Virus record (IMG/VR): IMGVR_UViG_3300027573_000298
Location: 1-25,781 of that record
Strand: one strand, 5' to 3'
DNA length: 25,781 nt
DNA from: a virus
This document shows positions 14,924 through 23,565 of the stretch, in pieces. How positions within the stretch are numbered: position 1 is the first letter of the stretch; every line of letters begins with the position of its first letter. Both the position numbers and the translations under genes were made by a program. Below the pieces are notes generated by a model, which was given only the letters and a program-made list of their open reading frames with translations, searched no databases and was not told where the DNA came from.

Positions 14924-16786
14924 CTAAGGCTCTAACGCCTTGACCTTAGCGTGCAGTACCCGAACTGCCTGCCACAACATCGGAATCATTCGGTCCGAGT
15001 ACATACCGAGTGACTCAGGATTTTCATCATTCACAACTTTCGTGCCTAATCTGCCATCAAGTTTTTCCATCACATCTTGTGCAGAGAACATAGGAAATTT
15101 ACGACCCGCTTCGTCGAGGTTAAGCGATGCAATGATAGGTTCAATAGAGTCAACAATATCTAGCGCATCTGGAATAGGACCATCAACCGATTTCGCACGA
15201 ATATCTGATTGGTTAATTGTTCCGTAATATGCATAAACTGAAAGCCATCTAGCTGTTGGATGTCCAGAATTAACGACTGCATCAACTTCAGGAGAAACAT
15301 ACGCTGCGTCAATAATCAATGCAAGTGTGCCGCCAACTATAAAATCAACGCGCGGCCTATCAGACCATGCACGCATCACTGAACGGCCAGCGCTATCATT
15401 AAATCTAGCACCATATTCTACAGTTGGATTTCCTGGATTATAATACGCACCAGAATCAGCCCTATTTGAAAATCTAAACGATGGCGTAATGGCACTCCCA
15501 TTAGGCGCTGAAACTCCAGCAACGGGAAATAGTGTACCACCTGAATCTAATGCGCATAGATTAACAGTACCGGCAAGATTGTAAAAATTATAGTAATCAC
15601 CACAAAATAAAACGCCTGCACCGTTCTTAATTATTCTTAGCCCGGTGCCCGGAATTCCACCAACTGAAAGCTGAGGAGCCATTACAACACAGTCAGCTGA
15701 GGTGACATACATGAAATGTGAGGCGCCACCTACGGCAGAGAAATAGATACTAGAACCATAAAGTTGTGAGTGTGCACCAAAATATGCATTCAGTATGCCT
15801 GTTGAGCCATACACATTTCCAGTAAGAGTTTGAAGATGATTGCCCGCGAGCTTACCAGTAGCATCTATACTAGCATATAAAGTATTAGCGGCAGACCGAA
15901 ATTGATGGGCATTGGCGTCGTGAAACATAGTACCGTCAGCAACGAATAAGGCACCATTATGAACACCAGCGGCCTGCATGAAAAGGCCCTTGCCCGAAGC
16001 CGATGTTCCATTAAAAAGAATGTAGGAAGTCGTAGACGCACCACTGCCTACAGTTACTTGAGAATTAAACCTCCACTGCCCGGTTGTATCAACACCACCA
16101 ACATTTATACCACTACGGCCAGCACTGAGTAATGGTGTGCTAGTACCCCATGCATCATCATAGAATCGAATCGAAAACGATTCAGCTGTCGCAAAAATGA
16201 TGGTATTTCTTGAACCAGATACACCATCTGAATCATTGAACCAAACGGCTGGTGAATTGCTTGATACAAGTATAGAATTAACATTTGGTTGTGCAGCGAA
16301 TGTCCACACAGCACTTATAATTTCGTTTGCGTTAATGTGTGCGATGTTTGCGATGTTATCAATCGAGGTTTCGATAAGTTTACCAGTAGAATTTGTGATT
16401 GGTATAATACCGGAGCCAGCAGAGATAATACCAGCAAAGTATACATTACCTGCTGAGCGTAAATCAGAAAGCCCTGTAATCGTTCCGCCAGTAATGGTAA
16501 CAGCGTTTGAATTCTGCAACGCCATCGAACCAAGGCCGAAGTTCGACAGGAATCCATTGATATCGGTCGCGCCCGTACCACCGCCTTGAATCGACACGAC
16601 CATCGTTATCCATGCGGTGCCATTCCACGCTTCAAACTTATTGAGTGAAGTATTCCAACGCTTCGCTCCAACTGGCGGGTTAATGGGCGATTCCGCCATC
16701 GTATATGAATCAACGTCACGCAACTTGAGCTGGTCAAGTACGTCAATCTTCAGGTCCGATAACTGCGGAATCGCCCAATTCGCCAT
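14924..16786 (-). CDS. Tail fibre/spike with C-terminal S74 self-cleaving chaperone
   Basis: A 620-residue protein. The N-terminus (MANWAIPQLSDLKIDV, then a GAKRWNTSLNKFEAWNGTAW element typical of fibre heads) is followed by a long glycine- and serine-rich beta-repetitive shaft with many short strands. Residues ~509-620 match the peptidase S74 intramolecular chaperone. QSDIRAKS carries the Ser527/Lys532 dyad, and the late helical part has LGMYSDRMIPMLWQAVRVLHAKV. This domain helps the trimer fold and then cleaves itself off just before Ser527. The mature fibre likely binds the host surface and may be the receptor-binding protein, or a second one beside the hydrolase gene upstream. GAGG lies upstream of the ATG. 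Confidence 0.88.
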   Translation of the reverse strand: MANWAIPQLSDLKIDVLDQLKLRDVDSYTMAESPINPPVGAKRWNTSLNKFEAWNGTAWITMVVSIQGGGTGATDINGFLSNFGLGSMALQNSNAVTITGGTITGLSDLRSAGNVYFAGIISAGSGIIPITNSTGKLIETSIDNIANIAHINANEIISAVWTFAAQPNVNSILVSSNSPAVWFNDSDGVSGSRNTIIFATAESFSIRFYDDAWGTSTPLLSAGRSGINVGGVDTTGQWRFNSQVTVGSGASTTSYILFNGTSASGKGLFMQAAGVHNGALFVADGTMFHDANAHQFRSAANTLYASIDATGKLAGNHLQTLTGNVYGSTGILNAYFGAHSQLYGSSIYFSAVGGASHFMYVTSADCVVMAPQLSVGGIPGTGLRIIKNGAGVLFCGDYYNFYNLAGTVNLCALDSGGTLFPVAGVSAPNGSAITPSFRFSNRADSGAYYNPGNPTVEYGARFNDSAGRSVMRAWSDRPRVDFIVGGTLALIIDAAYVSPEVDAVVNSGHPTARWLSVYAYYGTINQSDIRAKSVDGPIPDALDIVDSIEPIIASLNLDEAGRKFPMFSAQDVMEKLDGRLGTKVVNDENPESLGMYSDRMIPMLWQAVRVLHAKVKALEP

Positions 16787-16792
16787 TAGAAG

Positions 16793-18484
16793 TTACCTCA
16801 ATCGTCCGATTACAAACTGTGCAGTATAACCCGGCTGTCCGCCCTGTGAACGCACGAAATTCAAATGTGCTTCTTGCGACAAATCATACTGCTGTTCTTC
16901 ACTGACATTACCGGCAAAGTCAATGAAGGACATGAAACAAGCTCTTTTACACCGAGCCCGTAAGTTACCTTCGTCACCGTAGAACACACCAAAGAATCGA
17001 CCGTCTCCGTTAATTCGATGGTCAAATCGTAAGGTATCTTCCGCAGTCGGTTCAAAGATTCTATCTGGTTGAGTAGTCCCAAAGTGAATCGCCGTGGGCC
17101 ACGCCATGATATCCTGTGGCATCCACTGCGCAACTTTGGGAACCTCATAGAATCCGGGCCAACGGGTAATATCCCCATCCGATTTCACACCGTCGCCGCA
17201 GAAGTAATTGAATGCCTGATTACTGTTCAAAGACTGAACAGCACCGGCAATCATGTGATTACAATCGACGTCGCGGCCCTCGTAGCAATGGTTTGGCTTT
17301 ACTGAAACTTGGTAGCCCGGTCCAGTCCACTCATCTTGGATTCCAAACTTCTTGGGTGGATGACCTTCCCATTGCACACTAAAGATGTGGCGAATCCGGT
17401 CGTGGTCCTCACCACCACGATACCCATGAATAGCAAAGAAGTCTCCGCCACACCATTCAGCAATATCGTTTTCATGTTCACTAGGCGGTGCGGTTGTGGT
17501 GCAAATAATGGTCGAGCAACATTCCTTGAATCTCTGTAAAGCATGCTCAATCTCTTGCTTGTTATCCGCACCCGTCTGCCACGCTTCGTTTCCACCGAAT
17601 ACGTACGCCGCAGTGCAATGTTCCCGCTGCGCTAAGTGACGCCCTAATTCCTCAAAGAATGAACCGTGGTCCTCATTCGGCCAAAGCTCATAATCACCGA
17701 GGTTATAACCACCCTTCATTCCGTAGGTGTCTAATACATCCCCAAGCTTACCCAATTGACCCCAGAAATCTTCGGTGTATCCGGGTCCGCATTCTCTACC
17801 GGACCAATAATCACCAAGTGTTCCCAGGTTCATCCAGAAATGAATGTACGAATAACCCGCATCCCGTGCCTGCTGAATAATACGTTCAGAGTGCGATGGG
17901 TCACGGACGAATTTGGAAAACAAATCACCAACGTGAAGCCCAATCGGAAGGATACGTGCGCCAGAGTCATCAGTAAAGCCATTTGAATCGATTCGTAACT
18001 GGCCTTGAATAACTGACTTACCCGGAACAACACCACTCTTAAAGGGTGGGTCACACGTAAACGTTTCGTATCCGCCCGGTGTCTCAGAAGGCTTATCCTC
18101 AAACATTGGCTGGTCTAGAACGACACGACCATCGTTCCATACCTTAATGAAATAGCCCGGTCGGCACAAGGATTCAAATGAGATTTTCTTCCCATTTTCT
18201 TGGACAACGAGCTTGAACTTTTCCCACGGGCCTAAGTCCTCACGGTTGAATGCTACGTATCCAGCCTTACCTTCATCTTCACAACATGCGAAGAATCCAT
18301 GAGTAGACTTGATTCCATAGAATTCTGGTTCGTCAGACTTTTCAATCGTAAATGTTTCCCATGCACCGGCACTATCCCTATTCGCCGTCATTAAACCAGC
18401 GGGCCGCCCATCAATAGTTCCTTGTTTGGCCCCGCCGTCCTCGGCACATACGAATTTGCCGTGGTCACTTTTCAGTGTGTACAT
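16793..18484 (-). CDS. Fascin-like trefoil plus glycoside hydrolase, virion depolymerase candidate
   Basis: A 563-residue protein. AAGGAG lies seven bases before the ATG. Residues 1-145 contain repeated fascin/beta-trefoil units (YTLKSDHGKFVCAEDGG, YGIKSTHGFFACCEDEG, then PGYFIKVWNDGRVVLDQ), each followed by W/Y-E-x-F, as in carbohydrate- or actin-binding trefoils. Residues ~160-460 look like a clan GH-A TIM barrel: a strand YSYIHFWMNLG, then AYVFGGNEAW with acid/base E300, and FGIQDEW with nucleophile candidate E385, about 85 residues apart. Cys-rich loops are frequent. The C-terminus is a beta-sandwich-like end. This suggests binding and cleavage of a surface polysaccharide such as a capsule during adsorption. 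The substrate is unknown. Its start overlaps the upstream coiled-coil gene by 20 bases. Confidence 0.75.
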   Translation of the reverse strand: MYTLKSDHGKFVCAEDGGAKQGTIDGRPAGLMTANRDSAGAWETFTIEKSDEPEFYGIKSTHGFFACCEDEGKAGYVAFNREDLGPWEKFKLVVQENGKKISFESLCRPGYFIKVWNDGRVVLDQPMFEDKPSETPGGYETFTCDPPFKSGVVPGKSVIQGQLRIDSNGFTDDSGARILPIGLHVGDLFSKFVRDPSHSERIIQQARDAGYSYIHFWMNLGTLGDYWSGRECGPGYTEDFWGQLGKLGDVLDTYGMKGGYNLGDYELWPNEDHGSFFEELGRHLAQREHCTAAYVFGGNEAWQTGADNKQEIEHALQRFKECCSTIICTTTAPPSEHENDIAEWCGGDFFAIHGYRGGEDHDRIRHIFSVQWEGHPPKKFGIQDEWTGPGYQVSVKPNHCYEGRDVDCNHMIAGAVQSLNSNQAFNYFCGDGVKSDGDITRWPGFYEVPKVAQWMPQDIMAWPTAIHFGTTQPDRIFEPTAEDTLRFDHRINGDGRFFGVFYGDEGNLRARCKRACFMSFIDFAGNVSEEQQYDLSQEAHLNFVRSQGGQPGYTAQFVIGRLR

Positions 18485-18635
18485 TCTCCAACTCCTTCTT
18501 GAGTTGAGCTACTTCCGCGGTTAACTCCGCGATACGCTTTTCCTTGATGATTGAATCAATCACCATGGAACCGACAACACCTTTGATATCATCAATGGTG
18601 AGTTGAGTCTGAACCGGCTCGTTCATTGCATTCAT
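18465..18635 (-). CDS. Small coiled-coil protein, 56 aa
   Basis: The ATG at 18635 shares its first base with the upstream stop (TGATG) and has AGAGG about ten bases upstream. A further upstream ATG at 18659 has no good site and would overlap the previous gene by 25 bases. Residues ~30-52 (KEKRIAELTAEVAQLKKELE) show a clear heptad pattern, so a short parallel coiled coil, perhaps a trimerisation element for the adjacent tail proteins, is likely. There is no membrane segment. The end overlaps the trefoil-hydrolase gene by 20 bases. Specific function is unknown. Confidence 0.6.
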   Translation of the reverse strand: MNAMNEPVQTQLTIDDIKGVVGSMVIDSIIKEKRIAELTAEVAQLKKELENVHTEK

Positions 18636-18934
18636 CAGAGTTTGCCTCTGGCCTTCCATGAAACGGTTCCACTCGCACGTGCGCCCGAGGTACTGAACAG
18701 AAGAATCCTGAAGCTCACGGGATTCGGAATGTCTACGAAGTCGTAGATTGCATTCTGCTCAACTGTACCCTGCGACGTTACGGTAATGGAATCCACGTCC
18801 TTAAACGGTTTGTTGAAGAAGACTTCAGTTCCACCTACGTCTGCTGCGTTAACGTTAACCTTTCCACCGTCTACGGTATGTTTGATGTCTAACCTTAATT
18901 GCAGGTTATACATCTGGTAGAGTGCTTCAGCCAT
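18635..18934 (-). CDS. Small beta-sandwich, H-type-lectin-like tail protein, 99 aa
   Basis: The ATG at 18934 overlaps the upstream stop (TAATG); a TTG at 18946 would extend it by four residues. The second half, FNKPFKDVDSITVTSQG, then YDFVDIPNPVSFRILLFS and ending in GTVSWKARGKL, is a run of beta strands with a final W-x-A-x-G, as seen in H-type lectin and tail receptor-binding domains. This points to a virion surface or attachment role. The resemblance is based on pattern only. It belongs to a chain of four short, stop-start-coupled genes (18465-19601). Confidence 0.5.
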   Translation of the reverse strand: MAEALYQMYNLQLRLDIKHTVDGGKVNVNAADVGGTEVFFNKPFKDVDSITVTSQGTVEQNAIYDFVDIPNPVSFRILLFSTSGARASGTVSWKARGKL

Positions 18935-19308
18935 TAGATAATCCAATCATACTCAAACTGGAGGGAAAGTCCTCGTGCAGACGATACTCTCGATAGGACG
19001 ATTTCAAGCATCCCGTCTACAGGAAGAACATTCCCTCCAGATGCTAATGCTCGGAATGGCGTGGTTCCCGGAATCAAATTGGTTAATCCAGGAATTGGTG
19101 AGCCATTGATTCTAAGACTCATTGTGACTGAGCCAAAGTCAAGCGAATGCACAATGCCACTGAACGAACGAGCAACTTTTGCTTTGCTAACGATACGCAT
19201 GATGCCCGTTGATGGCGTGCGTTCCCAAACTAACATCTCCGGTGTGAGCAACTTGGCGATAGTTTGCAAGTCCAACGAGCCACCGGGGGAAATAACAATG
19301 ACGCCCAT
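18934..19308 (-). CDS. Hypothetical small beta-rich virion protein, 124 aa
   Basis: I do not recognise this protein. The ATG overlaps the upstream stop (TAATG). It is mostly short hydrophobic strands, with an SLRINGSPIPGLTNLIPGTTPF segment and a GMLEIVLSRVSSARGLSLQF segment resembling alternating strands of a virion decoration or tail protein. No catalytic motif, Cys pair or membrane segment is visible. Placement among attachment genes suggests a structural component. Confidence 0.6.
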   Translation of the reverse strand: MGVIVISPGGSLDLQTIAKLLTPEMLVWERTPSTGIMRIVSKAKVARSFSGIVHSLDFGSVTMSLRINGSPIPGLTNLIPGTTPFRALASGGNVLPVDGMLEIVLSRVSSARGLSLQFEYDWII

Positions 19309-19601
19309 TACGCGTTGTTATAGTATGAGATGTTCAACACGGCAGGCGTCGCACCGGATTGAATGTGACGCAGCTTTGCGATATCATTCGCATCTACCTT
19401 GAACACCGCGCCAAGTGCAAACAAATGTCCAAGCTTCGTACCATCGTTTGGATTCGTGCCGTGCAACGTAACGCGAACGGGTGCGACTTCAACAGTTACT
19501 AAAGCTTCTACAACATTCTTACCACCATAGATGCCCGAGTCTAAAGTTCCCGCTGTCGCACTAACTGTAATTGTTTGATGCCCAAAGCACTTTAATGCCA
19601 T
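19308..19601 (-). CDS. Hypothetical small beta-rich virion protein, 97 aa
   Basis: I do not recognise this protein. TAGGAG lies six bases before the ATG. Alternating strands (HQTITVSATAGTLDSGIYGG, then VEVAPVRVTLHGTNP) with many Gly and Thr suggest a compact beta fold, such as a minor virion or cement protein. It ends with an NISYYNNA tail. Its stop overlaps the next start. Confidence 0.6.
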   Translation of the reverse strand: MALKCFGHQTITVSATAGTLDSGIYGGKNVVEALVTVEVAPVRVTLHGTNPNDGTKLGHLFALGAVFKVDANDIAKLRHIQSGATPAVLNISYYNNA

Positions 19602-19609
19602 GTTATCTC

Positions 19610-20728
19610 CTAGTTCAAAGCGAGGAACTCAAACCGAACCTTCACGTATCGAAACTGTGGCAGGAAAAGCGATTTCGTTTCGACAGGTGCGGTGTATGCA
19701 ATTCCGTCTAACGAAGTTGAGAGAAAACACTTCACCTGCGTAAATGGAACAATCTCGTGATACGCCCACGATACGTTGCAGATGATGCCTTCTAGTATCG
19801 TACCGAAATCTGCCACGCGTTCATAGCTTCCTACTCCCGGTGAGGTAGGCTGCAACCAATACGGCAAGCCATCGTTAATCTCATCCTGCATCGTGGCGTA
19901 ACCGTTATCAGCATACTGTTGCCACGTCTCGTTCAGATTTAACGAGGCAAAAATTGAAGGTAACGTCGCATCGCGGTATACGTTAACTTTCGTACCCGTG
20001 AAGTCGTCGGTATAGATATCGTATAGTACGTAGTCTGCCGGCTGAGAGACTAATAAATCTAAGGTCGCGTCGTTTGAAACGTTACCAAAGATGTCAACCG
20101 CTCGGACTGAATACGTATACGTTCCACCCGTATCTTCAAATAGCGTGATGAACGTGCCCTGCTGCTCACCAACCTGCGTACCGTTCTTCGATACGATATA
20201 GTATTCAATTTGAAATGCTGAAGTAGGATTCGTCCACTGCAACATCACGAAATTGTCAACAACGTATCCATCGAGGTCAACTTCGCCTAACGGCGGTATC
20301 GTAACTAACAGCGGTGTTGCTGACTCAGAGGGCGTACCATCTAATCCGAAGGCGCGAATCCAATACATATGGTCGCCAACGGCTTGACCTTCTAAGATTG
20401 CTGACAACGTTGTCGTAACAATCTGTCGTGAGCCCGTTTCCCAATCGACACCTTTACGAATCTCAAAACTAAACGCATCAGCTGAAGGACGTTCCCACTC
20501 GAATCTAATGCCTAATGGCACTAAACGATACGTGAAGATTTCAACGTTGGGAACTGTTATTTCCTCAACGATGTCTTCAATTTCAGGTCGTTCCTCAGGT
20601 TCGAATAGCTCTAATGAGACAACCTGAAACCGCTTAACGAATTCTCTTAAGAGGTCCTTGAGAACAGGGTCTTCGAGTTGAACGGACTGAATAAGCTCAA
20701 AGAGTTGACTCTCATTAAGTTGTGTCAC
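19610..20728 (-). CDS. Tail protein with fibronectin type III-like domains
   Basis: A 372-residue protein starting at GTG 20728 with GGAG eight bases upstream. Residues 1-55 are a helical, acidic head. Residues ~60-145 and ~150-235 are two fibronectin-III-like sandwiches, with GIRFEWERP then HMYWIRAFGLDG in the first, and VMLQWTNPTS then YTYSVRAVDIFGNVS in the second. Residues ~240-372 form a C-terminal beta domain with several Trp/Tyr and a final QFRYVKVRFEF strand. Such domains are common on phage tail surfaces and in host-specificity proteins; a cell-binding or spacer role is likely. It overlaps the nozzle/hub gene by 14 bases. Confidence 0.7.
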   Translation of the reverse strand: MTQLNESQLFELIQSVQLEDPVLKDLLREFVKRFQVVSLELFEPEERPEIEDIVEEITVPNVEIFTYRLVPLGIRFEWERPSADAFSFEIRKGVDWETGSRQIVTTTLSAILEGQAVGDHMYWIRAFGLDGTPSESATPLLVTIPPLGEVDLDGYVVDNFVMLQWTNPTSAFQIEYYIVSKNGTQVGEQQGTFITLFEDTGGTYTYSVRAVDIFGNVSNDATLDLLVSQPADYVLYDIYTDDFTGTKVNVYRDATLPSIFASLNLNETWQQYADNGYATMQDEINDGLPYWLQPTSPGVGSYERVADFGTILEGIICNVSWAYHEIVPFTQVKCFLSTSLDGIAYTAPVETKSLFLPQFRYVKVRFEFLALN

Positions 20729-22574
20729 TGGGACGCTCCAGCCACATCTCGGATGCGAATAGAGTTAACTCCAACAAGTTGAGCCAATCACCCGCATTCT
20801 CAAGTTCTAGTCTAACAACGCATTTCTCGTTACGCAGATTGCAAAGACGATTGTGGTACTTTCCGGGTGTCTCTGATAACGTAAGACTCCGAAGCATTGT
20901 TGGGGTCGCTTCGTCAATACCTTTGAGGGATAGAAGTAAATCCCCTTGTCCAATCGCACGCACCCTAACAGCAGTAAAATGAGTAACAGAGCCGTAATTA
21001 GCAACGCTCTGAGCGGCGTATTCGGCAATGGTATTGATGGCATTGTCGCCGTCATTCATATCATCGTACTTGTAAGCTAAGTCTAACTTCCAGATGATAC
21101 TATTTCCTGCGACGAGTACATTAACACCTTGTTCCGAGTCAACATCGATGCCAATTGCTGTAACGGGCCAAGGGAAGGACCAATGCGACCAACGAATGTT
21201 TGCGTAGCCTAAACCGTTTTTGTAGTCTGCAACTAAGATATGACCATCAGCAAGCAATGCGTAAATTCTAGAACCAACAACATCGTTAATCAACTGAATT
21301 TCATCGAATGAACCTTGGTCCTGCGCCTGCCACATCCTATCGATTTTCCAAGAGAATTCAGGCTGGGAATAAATGCCATTGAACGTGAACATTCCCGTGC
21401 GCGCCGCGATAACGTATGCATCCGTGTTCGGACCAGCAGTATCAAGTACAGTCGCCGCGCTAAAGCATTCGGTGCCGATGCCTTCGTCAATCGAAATGAC
21501 ACGCCAGAAGATAGCCATGTCAGGATTGACTAAATCTCGCGAGGTTGAAAAGGTGCGCTGAGACTTGAGGATATATAAAGAGTCTCTAAACTGCACACAA
21601 TTCTTTACCCCACCCGCTTCATTCGGCGCTACGGTAACGTATCCACCGACCGCATCGAATCCTTCAGGGTCGCCCTGCTTTGAAATTCTGACGACACTTG
21701 GCTCCTTAAATTCGCCCCATACAATCAGAGAATCCTGATAAACACCGATGCCCACGCCTGCGGGGATAACATTAAGTTGGTCGAACAGGTAGTCTGCTTC
21801 GAGCACCAAATCAGCATCGTAAAAATCCACTGTAACAGTAGTAGCAGTGTTATTCGTGATGCGACCTGAAGGAACAAAGTAGAAGATATAGCCATCTTGA
21901 CCTAAGTTATAATCTGCGATACGCCGAGTAGCCAATATCCTACGCGCAACAGTACCAGTAGGACCAATAGGAATGCCAGAAATATCAACAGCATGCGAGC
22001 CATCTGCAAGCACGCTACCATAAATAGCTGGTCCCGGCTTCGTAATGTATCCAGATTCCGTCTCAAACGAGACAGCAAATAAGTGCGTGCCTTGTTCAAC
22101 ATGGCCAGATAACGCTGAATTGACGCACGTTATTGAACCAGCAGGCGCACTACCTCCTGCTTGCCTACAAATTGTTCCATCGTATACGTAAACCGATTCG
22201 TTCTCGATGCCTTTGTTTCTATCGTGCGGTGTGATGTAGATTCGATTGTAGTATTGTGCGGCGCTAAAATCAACCATCGATGCGATATTGAGAATCGGTA
22301 CGGCTAAATCGGTTGAATCATACAGTTGCCCCGAATCATTCAATATAAGTAAACGGGCCACTTCATCTAATCTCTTGTACGAGCAGAATCTCCGCACTCC
22401 ACCGATAACCTGATGCAGTTTGATGCTGCCCGAACGGGTACGATAACCACGCTCCGTGTACGCAATATTCTCCGCAACTGACAAATGGTCAACAGGAACG
22501 GAATCCTTTAGCTCAGACCTATCGAACAGGCCCTGAGTTTCGGCAATAACGATTGGAGCGTGGTCTCGATTCAT
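20715..22574 (-). CDS. Tail nozzle/hub beta-propeller-like protein
   Basis: A 619-residue protein. The sequence is rich in beta strands organised in repeated blade-like elements (VARRILATRRI, GYIFYFVPSGR, AGVGIGVYQDSLIVWGE, NCVQFRDSLYILKSQR, AYVIAARTGMFTF). This resembles the tail tubular protein B / packaged-DNA stabilisation proteins (T7 gp12 or P22 gp10 type) that close the tail and hold the genome inside the head. It directly follows the adaptor-like gene and one small gene, which fits podovirus neck order. No catalytic motif is evident. Exact family assignment is by pattern and position. Confidence 0.65.
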   Translation of the reverse strand: MNRDHAPIVIAETQGLFDRSELKDSVPVDHLSVAENIAYTERGYRTRSGSIKLHQVIGGVRRFCSYKRLDEVARLLILNDSGQLYDSTDLAVPILNIASMVDFSAAQYYNRIYITPHDRNKGIENESVYVYDGTICRQAGGSAPAGSITCVNSALSGHVEQGTHLFAVSFETESGYITKPGPAIYGSVLADGSHAVDISGIPIGPTGTVARRILATRRIADYNLGQDGYIFYFVPSGRITNNTATTVTVDFYDADLVLEADYLFDQLNVIPAGVGIGVYQDSLIVWGEFKEPSVVRISKQGDPEGFDAVGGYVTVAPNEAGGVKNCVQFRDSLYILKSQRTFSTSRDLVNPDMAIFWRVISIDEGIGTECFSAATVLDTAGPNTDAYVIAARTGMFTFNGIYSQPEFSWKIDRMWQAQDQGSFDEIQLINDVVGSRIYALLADGHILVADYKNGLGYANIRWSHWSFPWPVTAIGIDVDSEQGVNVLVAGNSIIWKLDLAYKYDDMNDGDNAINTIAEYAAQSVANYGSVTHFTAVRVRAIGQGDLLLSLKGIDEATPTMLRSLTLSETPGKYHNRLCNLRNEKCVVRLELENAGDWLNLLELTLFASEMWLERPSDTT

Positions 22575-22580
22575 CTAAGC

Positions 22581-22892
22581 TTACCTAGAGATGACGGTGA
22601 ATCCAATGCTCGATGCAGCTGGGCTATTACCCGCCGCTAATTCTGTTGGTGTACCTGTAACGTTACTCCAGATACGAACCTTCTTAGAAACATCATCGTA
22701 TCCTGCCGTCAAGCCTGAGGTTGACCCAAACACAATCGAATCAATCGTATTATGTCCTGCGAGCACAGCTAACAATCCGGCGCTTGATTCACCACCAGCA
22801 GTATACGCACCGCTGTAATTCATACGCCCGGTGGTGAACAAACCTACGCCGGGCACCTTCTTCTGATTCAATACGGTAACAGTGATGACCAT
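22581..22892 (-). CDS. Hypothetical small virion protein, 103 aa
   Basis: I do not recognise this protein. GGAG lies six bases before the ATG at 22892, and the first 25 bases overlap the adaptor gene. The sequence is Gly/Ser/Ala-rich with several short strands (VVITVT-like start, YSGAYTAGGESSAG, SIVFGSTSGL, KKVRIWSNV). A minor head or tail protein between adaptor and nozzle is plausible. No enzyme motif. Confidence 0.65.
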   Translation of the reverse strand: MVITVTVLNQKKVPGVGLFTTGRMNYSGAYTAGGESSAGLLAVLAGHNTIDSIVFGSTSGLTAGYDDVSKKVRIWSNVTGTPTELAAGNSPAASSIGFTVISR

Positions 22893-23554
22893 CCTACCCT
22901 CCCCTTCGTTTGATAACCTCTGCGTCTTACAGAGGTGTCCTGCTGTAGCTTGACACGAATCGCTAAGAAACGATTCATCTCAAACTCCGCTTTCGTTTCC
23001 AATCTATCAGAACGGGCTCGATTCTGTCCAATATCGTCCGCTGCCTCCGCTGCTGTCTTGAGTGCGAGATATCGTTTAGCGCCTGTGATAGGTAAGTCTG
23101 TACTCGCTGAGGTAATTTGTGGCAAGCCTTTGAGATAGCGAAGTAAAATCTCGCGGTCTTGATTCGCACCGACGAATTTGATGCCTTCTCCATCCCACTC
23201 CCACACTCCTAACGTCGGTAGCATGGTGTTGTCAATGATTCCATGCACTTCACCCATATCGCTCCACTGCATAGAACCGGGAGTACGTTCATATACAGCT
23301 TTGGGCTCAAGAAAATTAAGTGGTAACGTAGGGTTTGGGGGGACAGCGGCAGTAGATAGAAAAATAACACCAGCAGGCAATAGGATTGCGCTTGACGTTT
23401 CCGTCATAATCGGCAATCCATTCGCCTGCATGGTGCTTTGTAATTCTTCCCATGCTGATGTCAGAAAGGGAAGGAGCACATCGTTGGTGAATAAATCTCC
23501 ACCTGCATCGTTCAGGTGAACACGCGCTCTATCCATCACTTCTGATGCTAACAT
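22868..23554 (-). CDS. Head-tail adaptor-like protein
   Basis: A 228-residue protein. AAGGGA precedes the ATG by seven bases and overlaps the upstream stop region. The start, VMDRARVHLNDAGGDLFTND then LPFLTSAWEELQS and TMQANGLPI, follows the typical pattern of phage connector and tail-tube A adaptor proteins (LND, an acidic turn, then a helix with A-x-x-E). A middle strand-rich domain with DREILLRYLKGLPQI and a C-terminal helix (FEMNRFLAIRVKLQQD) fit the same fold. It would sit on the portal ring and receive the nozzle. The evidence is pattern and gene order. Confidence 0.65.
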   Translation of the reverse strand: MLASEVMDRARVHLNDAGGDLFTNDVLLPFLTSAWEELQSTMQANGLPIMTETSSAILLPAGVIFLSTAAVPPNPTLPLNFLEPKAVYERTPGSMQWSDMGEVHGIIDNTMLPTLGVWEWDGEGIKFVGANQDREILLRYLKGLPQITSASTDLPITGAKRYLALKTAAEAADDIGQNRARSDRLETKAEFEMNRFLAIRVKLQQDTSVRRRGYQTKGRVGWSSLLPY

Positions 23555-23565
23555 GAGTTTATCCC

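Noticed and set aside
16197-16589. 130-residue + strand frame opposite the tail fibre gene
   Set aside because: Antisense to a strongly supported gene, with no ribosome site or domain.
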